From NCBI RefSeq assembly GCF_001049755.1, contig NZ_CVLB01000001.1, forward strand, positions 1,630,995-1,694,994: 64,000 nucleotides of DNA, given 5' to 3'. This stretch comes from Brachyspira suanatina (GTDB lineage: Bacteria > Spirochaetota > Brachyspiria > Brachyspirales > Brachyspiraceae). Of this stretch, positions 8,784-17,766 are shown in pieces. The position numbers and the translations under genes were made by a program. Under the pieces are notes generated by a model. The model searched no databases, was not told the origin of the DNA, and saw only the letters and a list, made by a program, of their open reading frames with translations. Positions within the stretch are counted from its first letter, which is position 1, and every line of letters starts with the position of its first letter.

Positions 8784-9674
8784 TCAAATAGAATTTAGTT
8801 TATTTATAGCCTCTTCTATAGACTCTATTTTAGAATCATATTTATTAATATTTTCTAATCTGTTTATGCCATTACAAGCCTGCCATAAAGAAATTAAAGC
8901 TACATAATCCTCAGCTTTATTTTTTATATTATAATTATCGAAATTGCAAATTATATCAGATAATACATATTCAAAATCCATTATAACAGATTCATATATT
9001 TTCTCAGACTTATCAAAATCTTGTATATCTTCAAAGCATAAAGCTGTTTTTATTAAATCAGGACCTACCAAAGCTTTATAATCAGACATAACATTGCATG
9101 TTATATAGCTTTTATAATACATTACATCCGCTCTGTTTTTTAAATCTCCATATATAGCATAAAAATCACTGAATACATCAAATATATATCTATATATAGA
9201 AGAAGTAAGATATATACTTAATCTATCGGCTAAATTGGCATTTTTGAAATTGAATACAATATTGCTTGTTATAATCAATATAAACTCATGAATTCTTTTT
9301 AATAAAATATCAAGTTCTTCTTTTAATTCTCCGAAATATAACGCATATACAAATCTTACAAAGTCTCCATACAATAATGCATTATTAACAGTCAAATCGA
9401 AACTTATATTGTCTATACCGCTTATATTCTTATTATTAATCAATTCTTTTATAACCCTTAAAACGCTTCCATCATCCTCATAATAAAAATTATAATTATT
9501 AGAAGTGAATAACGCTATAGCCTCTAGTTTGCGTTTAGATGAAAAATCTTTTATATAAGAATTTAATACAGATTTGGCCAAAAAAACATTTCCCGATGAT
9601 AATGGCTTCAATATATCAGCATATTCGCCATTAAATAAATTTTCTTTTAATTTTATTAATTCTTCTTCATTCAT
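8784..9674 (-). CDS. Unknown helical protein
   Basis: A 296-residue protein that I cannot assign. It is mostly predicted helix, acidic, and rich in Asn, Ile, Tyr and Leu. There is no signal peptide, membrane segment or recognisable motif. The pattern of paired amphipathic helices (for example FEDIQDFDKSEKIYESVI) hints at a TPR-like or helical-bundle fold, but repeats are not regular. Translation of the downstream glycosylase begins 10 bases after its stop, so the two are co-transcribed and a link with DNA repair is possible. No strong promoter is evident. Confidence 0.7.
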   Translation of the reverse strand: MNEEELIKLKENLFNGEYADILKPLSSGNVFLAKSVLNSYIKDFSSKRKLEAIALFTSNNYNFYYEDDGSVLRVIKELINNKNISGIDNISFDLTVNNALLYGDFVRFVYALYFGELKEELDILLKRIHEFILIITSNIVFNFKNANLADRLSIYLTSSIYRYIFDVFSDFYAIYGDLKNRADVMYYKSYITCNVMSDYKALVGPDLIKTALCFEDIQDFDKSEKIYESVIMDFEYVLSDIICNFDNYNIKNKAEDYVALISLWQACNGINRLENINKYDSKIESIEEAINKLNSI

Positions 9675-9810
9675 AATTTACCCCTATATTTACAATATAT
9701 ATTATACTATATATTTGTAAATAATTATATAACAATAAAAAAATTAAATATATACTTTTTATTCATTTTGATATAAAATAAACCGCATTAAAAACTAATA
9801 GGATATAAAA

Positions 9811-11046
9811 ATGGAACTTTTAGCACCTGCTGGAAATAAAGAAAAATTAGAAGTAGCATATCATTACGGAGCTGATGCCGCATATATAGGCGGAGCTTTA
9901 TTTAATTTAAGACATCAAAGCAAAAATACAACTATAGATGAACTTGCTGAATGTGCTCAATTAGCTAAAAACTTAAATAAAAAAATGTATTTAACTTTAA
10001 ATGCTTTTCTCCATGAATATGATAAAAATAATTTAAAAGCATACTTAAAAGAAATACAGAATCTAAACATAGATGCATTCATAGTTTCTGATTTAGGAGT
10101 ACTTGGAATAGTTAAAGAAACAATACCTGAAGCAACTATTCATATAAGCACTCAGGCTTCTGTTACAAATAGTTATTCATGTAAAATGTATGAAAGTTTA
10201 GGAGCAAGCAGAATAATATTAGCTAGAGAACTTTCTTTAGATGAGATAAAAGAGATCAGAGATAATACTGATTTAGAATTGGAAAGTTTTGTGCATGGTG
10301 CTGTATGTATGTCATATTCAGGAAGATGCCTTCTTTCTAACTTTTTAAATAACAGAGATGCTAACGGAGGAGAATGCTCTCAGGTTTGCAGATGGAATTT
10401 CAAAACATATATAGAAGAGAAAACAAGACCTGGTGAGTTCATGGAAATTGAAGAAGGAGAAAATCATACTACAATATTAAGCAGCAGAGATTTACAAATG
10501 GCTGAATATCTTCATTTACTTCAGAAAGCCGGTATTGATTCTATAAAAATAGAAGGAAGAATGAAAAGCGTATATTATGTGGCTAATACTGTAAGAGTTT
10601 ATAGAATATTATTAGATTTGCTTGACAGAATCGGTTATGATTCATATCCTGAAGCAATAAAAAAAGAACCTATAGCAAGTTATTTGAAAGAGCTTGAAAC
10701 TATAAGCAGAAGAGAAAGCGATACAGGATTCTATTTTGGAAGAGATAATATAAAACCTACACTCAAAGGATATTTAAAAGGCAGAAGACTTATGGGTATG
10801 ATTGCAGACGACAGTGAAGAATATGCCAAAATCACAGTATACAACACTATAAAAAATGGTGATAATTTAGTGTATATAGGAAAAGATTTCATAAAGCATA
10901 ATGATAACATATTCAAACTATTTATAAAAACGGAAGAAAATGAATTTGTGGAAGTTGATAATATTAGAAATATAGATAATGCCTATATAAAATCAGGAGT
11001 ACATGATTTCAAAAAATACGATATTATCACTGTAGAAGAAGATTAA
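9811..11046 (+). CDS. trhP: Peptidase U32 family protein, TrhP-like tRNA hydroxylation protein
   Basis: A 411-residue U32-family protein. It begins with MELLAPAGNKEKLEVA and has the family signature FVHGAVCMSYSGRCLLSN followed by RDANGGECSQVCRW, with the cysteines thought to hold an iron-sulfur centre, and KIEGRMKS. U32 members such as TrhP (YegQ) hydroxylate uridine 34 of tRNAs using prephenate-derived chemistry; RlhA acts on 23S rRNA but is much longer. The length points to TrhP. Older annotations call these collagenase-like proteases. The ribosome site AGGAT precedes the ATG. ruvX follows after 3 bases, so the two are translationally linked. Confidence 0.85.
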   Translation: MELLAPAGNKEKLEVAYHYGADAAYIGGALFNLRHQSKNTTIDELAECAQLAKNLNKKMYLTLNAFLHEYDKNNLKAYLKEIQNLNIDAFIVSDLGVLGIVKETIPEATIHISTQASVTNSYSCKMYESLGASRIILARELSLDEIKEIRDNTDLELESFVHGAVCMSYSGRCLLSNFLNNRDANGGECSQVCRWNFKTYIEEKTRPGEFMEIEEGENHTTILSSRDLQMAEYLHLLQKAGIDSIKIEGRMKSVYYVANTVRVYRILLDLLDRIGYDSYPEAIKKEPIASYLKELETISRRESDTGFYFGRDNIKPTLKGYLKGRRLMGMIADDSEEYAKITVYNTIKNGDNLVYIGKDFIKHNDNIFKLFIKTEENEFVEVDNIRNIDNAYIKSGVHDFKKYDIITVEED

Positions 11047-11049
11047 ATT

Positions 11050-11469
11050 ATGGTATTAGGTGTTGACTTCGGAAGAAAAAAAACAGGTACAGCATTCATG
11101 GATATGGATATAAAAATTCCTTTTCCATGCAAACTTATAGAAGAAAGCAATGCCAGAAAAGTAAAACGTGCTTTGATGGATATAATAGAAGAAAAAAAGA
11201 TTGACACTGTTGTTTTCGGTTTGCCTTTATCAGATGAAGGAAAAGAAAGCGAATGGTGCTCTGAAATAAGAAGATTTTCTGAGTTTCTTTTAAAAAGTGT
11301 AAAAGTTGATATTGTATTTGTTGATGAATATGGTACTTCTAAAGAAGCTGACTTCATATTAAGAGGCAAAAAGAAAAAAGTTAAAAATAAAGCTAATGAT
11401 TTAATTGCAGCAACTTTAATATTAGAAAATTATTTGAATGTACTTAATATGAATAATAGAAATCAATAA
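11050..11469 (+). CDS. ruvX: RuvX/YqgF family putative Holliday junction resolvase
   Basis: A 139-residue protein with an RNase H-like fold. The opening LGVDFGRKKTG holds the first acidic residue, VFGLPLS and IVFVDE the second, and NDLIAATLILE the third Asp, the usual YqgF set. Family members are implicated in 16S rRNA maturation and, in some bacteria, in resolving recombination intermediates. It begins 3 bases after trhP without its own Shine-Dalgarno, so coupling is likely. Downstream, a weak AT hairpin (11470-11478 with 11498-11506) may attenuate transcription. Confidence 0.88.
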   Translation: MVLGVDFGRKKTGTAFMDMDIKIPFPCKLIEESNARKVKRALMDIIEEKKIDTVVFGLPLSDEGKESEWCSEIRRFSEFLLKSVKVDIVFVDEYGTSKEADFILRGKKKKVKNKANDLIAATLILENYLNVLNMNNRNQ

Positions 11470-11541
11470 TATAACTATTTACTATTTTTATGATTAGATA
11501 GTTATATATATTAATAAAAAATATAAAAAGGTAATAAAAAT

Positions 11542-12468
11542 ATGAATAATAATATAAGCAAAAAATATATAACTTTATCATCTATAATTGTAATTCTAAT
11601 TATTATATTAATTGCAATAACTTTTATGAAAAACAGAGGATATTCATTGCCTGAGTTAAAAAAGATAACTTCAAATATATCCGAAATCACTATAAAAAGA
11701 GGAGCAAATGAAACTATACAAATAAAATATAATGATAATAAATGGACTGTAAATGATAAATATAATGCTAATGAAGCTTTAGTAACTTCAATTACAAATG
11801 CTTTGAGTACTATACAGCCTGTAGAAATAGTTTCAAGAGGAGACGATAACAGCATATCAAAATATAAATTATCTGATGAGGAAGCATTAACCGTTTTAGC
11901 ATCAGACAGCTCTTCAAAAGAAGTAAGAAATATAAAATTCGGTATGAAAGCAGCTTTTGGAAATAGCGTATATGCTAAAATAAATAATGATAATAATATA
12001 TATCTTATTGGAAATACTTCTTTAAATCCCAAAGATATATTTGATAAAACTGAAAATGATCTTATAAATAAAACTATATCTGAAATACGCAATGATGATA
12101 TAGAACAAATAACTATAGAATACAATAATAACTCATATACATTATCAAAAAATACTAATGATACTAACAGTACTTGGATAAAAAATTGGAATAATAATAC
12201 TGTAGCAGGAAATGATGTTTATACAAGTATATTTACTTTGTCTAATTTAATTGCTGACGGATTAATAACTAATGATAATATAAATAAAAATACTTCATTA
12301 TATAAAATCAATATACAGGCTTTGAATGGAAATATATCTTATGAAATATTAAATAAACTTGATGATAATAATTATGAGATAGTAAGTCCCAATGATAATA
12401 ACAGATATTATATGACAGAAAAAACATTTGGAACATTCGTAGAAGCTATTAATAATATAATTAATTGA
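11542..12468 (+). CDS. DUF4340 domain protein, membrane-anchored
   Basis: A 308-residue protein with one N-terminal membrane helix (about residues 10-29) and a large outer part. The pattern SEITIKRGANETIQIKYNDNKWTVNDKYNANEALVTSI, broken here by commas in meaning only as two consecutive strands and a helix, is. Confidence 0.
   Translation: MNNNISKKYITLSSIIVILIIILIAITFMKNRGYSLPELKKITSNISEITIKRGANETIQIKYNDNKWTVNDKYNANEALVTSITNALSTIQPVEIVSRGDDNSISKYKLSDEEALTVLASDSSSKEVRNIKFGMKAAFGNSVYAKINNDNNIYLIGNTSLNPKDIFDKTENDLINKTISEIRNDDIEQITIEYNNNSYTLSKNTNDTNSTWIKNWNNNTVAGNDVYTSIFTLSNLIADGLITNDNINKNTSLYKINIQALNGNISYEILNKLDDNNYEIVSPNDNNRYYMTEKTFGTFVEAINNIIN
11542..12468 (+). CDS. DUF4340 family protein, membrane-anchored
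   Basis: A 308-residue protein with one N-terminal membrane helix (about residues 10-29) and a large extracytoplasmic part. The repeated strand-plus-WTV element (SEITIKRG, then NKWTVNDKYNA, then a helix before IVSRGDD) is the DUF4340 pattern; in other bacteria this domain often accompanies ABC-2/GldG-type transporters. No such transporter is adjacent here, and function is unknown. The AAGG ten bases before the ATG is a fair ribosome site. It is 72 bases after ruvX and ends just before a good terminator at 12492-12517. Confidence 0.7.
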   Translation: MNNNISKKYITLSSIIVILIIILIAITFMKNRGYSLPELKKITSNISEITIKRGANETIQIKYNDNKWTVNDKYNANEALVTSITNALSTIQPVEIVSRGDDNSISKYKLSDEEALTVLASDSSSKEVRNIKFGMKAAFGNSVYAKINNDNNIYLIGNTSLNPKDIFDKTENDLINKTISEIRNDDIEQITIEYNNNSYTLSKNTNDTNSTWIKNWNNNTVAGNDVYTSIFTLSNLIADGLITNDNINKNTSLYKINIQALNGNISYEILNKLDDNNYEIVSPNDNNRYYMTEKTFGTFVEAINNIIN

Positions 12469-12491
12469 TCATATTTAAGCAGTAAAAATAT

Positions 12492-12517
12492 AAAGGGGCT
12501 TTTTAATAAGCTCCTTT
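12492..12517 (+). terminator. Rho-independent terminator after DUF4340 gene
   Basis: Ten-pair stem AAAGGGGCTT / AAGCTCCTTT (one G-T pair) with a 6-base loop, followed by a short T run. It lies between two converging genes and could also slow transcription from lptB. Confidence 0.75.
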
Positions 12518-12549
12518 TTAATACCAAGTAATGACTATAAGAAAAAAAA

Positions 12550-13386
12550 TTACATAGTGAAAGATTCACCCAGATAAACTTTACGTGCTAATGGATTATT
12601 AATTATTTCATCAGGTGTTCCCTTTACCAATATTTGTCCATTACCCATTATATATGCTCTATCTGTGATTCTCAAAGTTTCGCGTACATTATGGTCTGTA
12701 ATCAGTATTCCTAATCCTTTTTCTTTTAAAGAAGCTATGATGTTCTGTATATCTATAACGGCAATAGGGTCGACTCCCGCAAAAGGTTCATCCAATAATA
12801 TAAATTTTGGATTAACAGTTAATGCCCTTGCTATTTCACATCTTCTTCTCTCACCGCCGGAAAGAGTGTACCCTTTTTGTTTTCTTACATGGTTAATATT
12901 AAATTCATTAAGAAGCATATCTGTTATATCCATTCTTTGCTTTGCAGATAATGCTCTATTATATTCCAATATGCTAAGAAGATTATCCTCAACAGACATC
13001 TTACGGAATATCGAAGCCTCCTGAGGTAAATATCCTATTCCTAAAGTAGCTCTTTGATGCATATGAAGTTTTGTAATATCAAGATCATTAAGATATACAT
13101 TTCCAGCAGTAGCAGTAACGAATCCTACAGTTATATAGAAACTTGTTGTCTTTCCTGCTCCATTAGGCCCTAAAAGACCAACAACCTCACCCTGTTTTAC
13201 ATTATAAGAAATATCGCCTATTATTTTTCTTTTTCCGTAATATTTTGTAAGATTAACAGCTCTTATCTCATAAGGATTTGATTTATCATAATTAAAGAAA
13301 CTCTCAGCCGTTATCGGATCATTATTAGAGGGCATAAAATTTGTATCATCTTTTTTTTTAAAAATATTAAGAAATTTACTAAACAT
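12550..13386 (-). CDS. lptB: Lipopolysaccharide-export type ABC ATPase LptB
   Basis: A 278-residue ABC ATPase. Walker A GPNGAGKTT (73-81), signature LSGGE (175-179), Walker B ILLDEP (196-201) and the H-loop histidine in ITDHN (232) are intact. GYLPQEASIFRKMSVEDN and the ending KVYLGESF are hallmarks of LptB rather than other ABC proteins. LptB powers transport of lipopolysaccharide or related lipo-oligosaccharide from inner to outer membrane, with LptF/LptG, which are not in the window. The first 40 residues are an extension beyond typical LptB (about 240). The start is supported by GAGAGGG before the ATG. Ferritin ends 35 bases upstream. Confidence 0.93.
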   Translation of the reverse strand: MFSKFLNIFKKKDDTNFMPSNNDPITAESFFNYDKSNPYEIRAVNLTKYYGKRKIIGDISYNVKQGEVVGLLGPNGAGKTTSFYITVGFVTATAGNVYLNDLDITKLHMHQRATLGIGYLPQEASIFRKMSVEDNLLSILEYNRALSAKQRMDITDMLLNEFNINHVRKQKGYTLSGGERRRCEIARALTVNPKFILLDEPFAGVDPIAVIDIQNIIASLKEKGLGILITDHNVRETLRITDRAYIMGNGQILVKGTPDEIINNPLARKVYLGESFTM

Positions 13387-13421
13387 ATACCCTCTCTTTA
13401 TTTATTATTATTTATTTTTTA

Positions 13422-13964
13422 TTATTGTACATTTATATCAAGTCCGCTTGAATGCTTTTCAGTATTTAAAGTATTCATAGCCTTATCAAATGTATAAAGG
13501 TTTCTTCCTTCTAAATTACCGCCGCCAAGCATTTTAATTTTTTCAATAATATCATTAAATAATTCTTCTTCTTCAAGCTGTTCTTGTATAAACCAATCTA
13601 AGAACCTAGATGTAATATAATCTTTGTTCTCCATAGCTTTTCCAACTAATTCATTTATACATGAAGTTACATACTCTTCATGTTTTAATATAGTTTCAAA
13701 TAAATGCTCTACTGAATTAAAATCGCTTTGAGGTGCATGCATTTCGCTTATAACAGCCTGTCCACCTACTTTATTTATAAAATCTCTAAATTTTTCAAAA
13801 TGCTCTAATTCTTCTTTATAGTGTCCGTATAAAAAGCTGCTGCATCCTTTCAAGCTTTTTTTGTCACACCAGCCTGCCATATTAAAATAAAGGCTAGCAG
13901 AATATAATTCTTTATTTAACTGAATATTTAATAATTTAATAGTATCCTCTTTTATTATAGACAT
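13422..13964 (-). CDS. ftnA: Ferritin (non-haem, bacterial FtnA type)
   Basis: A 180-residue four-helix ferritin. The iron-oxidation site residues are visible: E19, E51/E52 and H55 in YKEELEHF, Glu near 97 in LKHEEYV, and Glu/Gln in FIQEQLEEEE near 130. It stores iron as a mineral inside a 24-subunit shell and protects against oxidative damage. Length and the NKELYSASLYFNMAGWC opening fit FtnA rather than bacterioferritin, as no haem-binding Met is evident. Strong AAGGAG lies before the ATG and a promoter at 14001-14028. lptB follows after 35 bases. No obvious Fur box was identified. Confidence 0.93.
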   Translation of the reverse strand: MSIIKEDTIKLLNIQLNKELYSASLYFNMAGWCDKKSLKGCSSFLYGHYKEELEHFEKFRDFINKVGGQAVISEMHAPQSDFNSVEHLFETILKHEEYVTSCINELVGKAMENKDYITSRFLDWFIQEQLEEEELFNDIIEKIKMLGGGNLEGRNLYTFDKAMNTLNTEKHSSGLDINVQ

Positions 13965-14000
13965 GATAAACTCCTTTTTAATATTTTATAACCTCTAACT

Positions 14001-14028
14001 ATTCTATAATATGTTTTAAAATTATCAA
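14001..14028 (-). promoter_or_regulatory. Putative promoter for ferritin-lptB
   Basis: Minus-strand TTGATA (14023-14028), 16-base spacer, TAGAAT (14001-14006). The -10 is imperfect. Confidence 0.4.
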
Positions 14029-14058
14029 TAAAAAAAATATTATATTTTTATAAAACTA

Positions 14059-14390
14059 TTTGCCGTAGTGGCGAACCGCACGGTATTGCTTATTCTTATC
14101 AAATGCCCTATGTAAGTGCGGCTGATTACTTTTCATTATACAATATAAAAAGCTATAATATTATATAACTAATTATAGAAATAAAATGTATTAATATTAT
14201 AATTACCTTGTACGAGCTGTTACCGCAGGTACGATTCGCGCCACCAACCCACACAGTATTGCTCAACCTTTAAGATAGTACAATGTACGCGACCGAAGGA
14301 AGTACCCGGACGAAGTCCACCCGCAAAGCGTGCCTTTGGCAAGGTGAGGGTATGCGGCATCATACCTTTCATTATACAGTGAATTATAAT
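14059..14390. repeat. GC-richer intergenic repeat block, two related copies
   Basis: The 508-base gap 13965-14473 holds no gene. Within it are two stretches far richer in G and C than the surroundings. They share words: GTATTGCT at about 14083 and 14256, and a 26-base segment at 14117-14142 and 14353-14378 that begins TGCGGC and ends TTTCATTATACA, matching at about 21 of 26 positions. The second copy also has two tiny hairpins with 4-base stems and 3-base loops: GGAC-GAA-GTCC (14308-14318) and TGCC-TTT-GGCA (14331-14341). No coding frame or tRNA fold fits. This looks like a dispersed intergenic repeat family or the relic of one. Confidence 0.5.
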
Positions 14391-14473
14391 AATAAAAAAT
14401 TAAAAAAATATTATAATACAATCCCATAAATAAAAGGCAAACAAATACAATAAAAACCTATTCCGCTTAAATT

Positions 14474-17400
14474 CTAATTAATAAGATTCTTCACTTCATC
14501 CCAGCTTAATTTATTTATATCGCCCATAGAATCGCCTACTACAGTATCAATCAATAAACGTTTTTTATTCTGAAGTTCTAGTATCTTCTCTTCTATAGTG
14601 CCTCTTGTGATTAGCTTATAATTAGTTACAACGCGTTTTTGTCCTATTCTGTAAGCTCTATCAGTGGCCTGATCTTCAACGGCAGGATTCCACCATAAAT
14701 CATAATGCATTACAGTGTCCGCCTGAGTAAGAGTAAGTCCTGTACCTGCTGCTTTAAGGCTAAGTAAGAATATAGGTGCCTCTCCTGCATTGAATCTATG
14801 AACTAAATCCATTCTGTCCTTTGTGGCTCCGTCCAAATAAAAATAATCTATTCCTAGTTTCTTGAAGGCTGAACGCATAAGATTAAGCATTCTAGTAAAT
14901 GAACTGAATACCAATACGCTATGTCCACCTGAAATGGCTTCTTTAATCATCTCTATAAACATATGGAATTTACCGCTTGTATGACTCTCACCTCTCAAAT
15001 CATCATGCATTAATCTTGGATGGCAGCAAACCTGTCTTAATCTTGTTAATGCTGAAAATATTTCTATATGTGATTGAGCAAAACCTTTACGTTTAACAGT
15101 TTCAAATATCTCTATTCTAGCCGCTTCAAGTATAGACATATAAAGTTCTTTTTGATCTTTAGTTAAATCGCAGTAGCTTACAACTGTATGTTTAGGAGGC
15201 AAATCTGTAAGTACATCAGTTTTTAATCTTCTTAATATGAAAGGTGCTATTCTAGTTTTTAAATTATCCAATGCCTCGCTTGAACTATCCAAACCTGCAA
15301 GTATGGGAGCTTCATAATCTTCGACAAAATCCTTATGCTTGCCCAAAAATCCCGGCATAAGAAAATCAAACATTGACCACATCTCACTTATGCTGTTTTC
15401 TATAGGCGTACCGCTTAAAGCAAGTCTTTTTAATGATTTCAAACTCTTTACCATTTTGGCATTCTGAGTATTGGCGTTCTTTATATGCTGTGCCTCATCA
15501 AGTATAAGATAGTTAAACTCATTTTCACTTAATGCTTTTACATCGCGTCTTAATGTAGAATAGGATATTACCGCAACATCATAATTGCTTACAGCCTTAA
15601 TCTTTTTCATTCTAGTTTTTAAATTACCTGATAAAACTATAACTTCAAGAGAAGGAGCAAATTTCTTAATCTCGCATTCCCAGTTAGCAACGCATGAAGT
15701 AGGAGCAACAACCAAAGAAGTGAGTTTATTTCCATTTTCTTTTTCTTTTAATATTGTAGCTATAGTCTGAAAACTTTTACCAAGTCCCATATCATCGGCA
15801 AGTATACCGTTTAATGACATATCAGCCAATTTTCTAAGCCATTTATAACCTATTAACTGATAGCTTCTGAACTCGCCTACTATATCTTTAGGAGGAGTTT
15901 CATCATACTCAACACGCTTTATATTGGCTATAGTATCAACTGCATTATCATCTAAATCCAATTCTATTCCGCTATGTTTCTCAAGCATATCAGCGAAATA
16001 AGGAGCACTGAACATAGGAAGCAAATATCTATTATCTTCTTTCTGTTCTATAGGATTTTCTTTGAACATCTTGGCTATATAATCAATTACTTCCAAATCT
16101 ATAGGTACAAATGAACCATTCTGAAGTCTTATATATTCTTTATTTTCAACCTTTACGGCTCTTACTATTTCTGATAAATCATGAAGTTCTTTAACCCCTT
16201 CAAAAGAAAAATTAATCTCAAAGAAGTTAATATCTTTAGTTAAAGAAACTCTCATTTTAAGAGGCTTAACATTCAATTTCAATGATTTGAAAGATTCACT
16301 ATAATAACAAGTCCAGCCCCTATCCTGAAGTGCAGGAAGTATTTTATAACATAAATAGAATATCTTCTCATCATCTGAAGTAGCAAATGTATAATCTCCT
16401 ACCTTCTCCAAATATTTTGATAAAGTTCTGCAGAAATATTCTTCTTTTTCAGTATCTCTGTAAATCTCTGTAACCTCATTATCAAACATATTGCTGCTTG
16501 TGAACTTTCCGGAATAAGGATCAACAGTAAAAGAACCATATTTAAACTTTATAGTAGAAAATACATTAGTTCCGTCATAATCCAAAAATACCAATGCCTG
16601 AGCAGGGAAAGCTAATATATCATTCTCTTTTATATCTTCAGGAAGTTCTATATTATCAAAATCTTTTTTAAGATTAGGAAGAACCCTTGAACAGAAATCT
16701 TTTATATAATCTTTTTTTACCACTATATTGTCTTTAAAAATATTCTTTTTTATTCTAGGGTATGAAGGATTAGTCTCATAAAAAATATCTTTATATAGTA
16801 CAAAATCGCAGTTTTCTCCGAATGTATAAACTCTATTTAAATCAACATCTTTAATACTAAGATTAAGCACTAAATCTTTATTTTCATTATAATAGCTTTC
16901 TAGCTGTAGATTTAACACTTCATCGCTGAATGTAATTACTCTGCTTTCAAGTCTTATATTAGGAACATCTTTTAAAAGCGATAAACATTGATATGCATTA
17001 TAATCTTTGAACCATAATTTACCATTTTCTTGTATCTGCTTAGCTTCTGCATATAAATTATTCAAAAATCTTATTAATTTAGCTTCCGCCTTGCTGAAAT
17101 CTTCAAGCTCTATTACTCTTTCATCATCTTCTATATTCTGTTTCTCTCCGATAACACATGAAAATAAGAAACTTTCAAGCTCGCCTACTCTATACTCTTT
17201 TTTATTTTCTAAATCTATTAATTTTAAAGAAAGCCCCAAAGTTCTTTCATTGTTGTTGTCGCCTCTTAATGATAATAATACTGATAAACTATAATACTCC
17301 CTATAAAGATTATCCCTGTAATTATCCATTAAAGGAGATCTGGTATAATATAGCCATTCTTTTCTTGAAGGGTCTATTATTTCTGATGAATCTTCTTTCT

Positions 17401-17569
17401 TACTTCTGTCTATTCTTTTATTATCGCTTTCTGTAATAACTACACTATTGGCTATAGTTTTTATAGATGCCTTTGCAAGCTCATCATTTTCTTTAGCATT
17501 GGCATTTAAATTTAAAAAAGGATTATCATTTTCCTTAATTTTCTTTTTAGACTTACCCCTAGTATTCAT
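14474..17569 (-). CDS. SNF2-family DNA-dependent ATPase/helicase
   Basis: About 1,031 residues. Motor motifs: I at DDMGLGKSFQT (about residue 595 on), II DEAQ (about 690), III LSGTPIEN, then the C-terminal RecA half with DLWWNPAVEDQATDRAYRIGQ near 970. This is the SNF2/Rad54-type translocase that remodels protein-DNA complexes, cytoplasmic. The N-terminal 500 residues carry no named domain I can see and resemble the variable N-part of bacterial SNF2 proteins. The frame opens at 17596, but I choose ATG 17569 (MNTRGKSKK) because AAGG lies 8 bases before it. It ends at an AT-rich stretch with no clear terminator. No methylase or nuclease partner is next to it. Confidence 0.92.
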   Translation of the reverse strand: MNTRGKSKKKIKENDNPFLNLNANAKENDELAKASIKTIANSVVITESDNKRIDRSKKEDSSEIIDPSRKEWLYYTRSPLMDNYRDNLYREYYSLSVLLSLRGDNNNERTLGLSLKLIDLENKKEYRVGELESFLFSCVIGEKQNIEDDERVIELEDFSKAEAKLIRFLNNLYAEAKQIQENGKLWFKDYNAYQCLSLLKDVPNIRLESRVITFSDEVLNLQLESYYNENKDLVLNLSIKDVDLNRVYTFGENCDFVLYKDIFYETNPSYPRIKKNIFKDNIVVKKDYIKDFCSRVLPNLKKDFDNIELPEDIKENDILAFPAQALVFLDYDGTNVFSTIKFKYGSFTVDPYSGKFTSSNMFDNEVTEIYRDTEKEEYFCRTLSKYLEKVGDYTFATSDDEKIFYLCYKILPALQDRGWTCYYSESFKSLKLNVKPLKMRVSLTKDINFFEINFSFEGVKELHDLSEIVRAVKVENKEYIRLQNGSFVPIDLEVIDYIAKMFKENPIEQKEDNRYLLPMFSAPYFADMLEKHSGIELDLDDNAVDTIANIKRVEYDETPPKDIVGEFRSYQLIGYKWLRKLADMSLNGILADDMGLGKSFQTIATILKEKENGNKLTSLVVAPTSCVANWECEIKKFAPSLEVIVLSGNLKTRMKKIKAVSNYDVAVISYSTLRRDVKALSENEFNYLILDEAQHIKNANTQNAKMVKSLKSLKRLALSGTPIENSISEMWSMFDFLMPGFLGKHKDFVEDYEAPILAGLDSSSEALDNLKTRIAPFILRRLKTDVLTDLPPKHTVVSYCDLTKDQKELYMSILEAARIEIFETVKRKGFAQSHIEIFSALTRLRQVCCHPRLMHDDLRGESHTSGKFHMFIEMIKEAISGGHSVLVFSSFTRMLNLMRSAFKKLGIDYFYLDGATKDRMDLVHRFNAGEAPIFLLSLKAAGTGLTLTQADTVMHYDLWWNPAVEDQATDRAYRIGQKRVVTNYKLITRGTIEEKILELQNKKRLLIDTVVGDSMGDINKLSWDEVKNLIN

Positions 17570-17613
17570 TCCCATAACCTTACTATATTTATACACATTA
17601 TTTTGAGGCTTTT

Positions 17614-17641
17614 ATAATAATAGAATTATTAAAAAAGTCAA
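17614..17641 (-). promoter_or_regulatory. Promoter for SNF2 helicase gene
   Basis: Minus-strand TTGACT (17636-17641), 16-base spacer, TATTAT (17614-17619). Confidence 0.55.
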
Positions 17642-17766
17642 TATCATATATTGTATAAAAAAACATGATTTTTGATAATATGTAAAAAAGAATAGTTTTT
17701 TATATATTATGATAACTAGATTATGTTAACATTATATATATTTATAGTTGTTTTTTATATCTTTTA

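Noticed and set aside
11511-12125. 204-codon minus-strand frame opposite the DUF4340 gene
   Set aside because: Antisense shadow of a well-supported gene; hydrophobic composition only reflects AT-rich codons and no ribosome site is seen.
11542-12468. A duplicate entry for the DUF4340 gene with confidence 0
   Set aside because: It is an unfinished draft of the same annotation; the following entry with confidence 0.7 is the one to use.
14059-14390. tRNA or small RNA gene in the GC-richer gap
   Set aside because: No cloverleaf, T-loop or acceptor pairing could be drawn; only tiny local hairpins and repeats.
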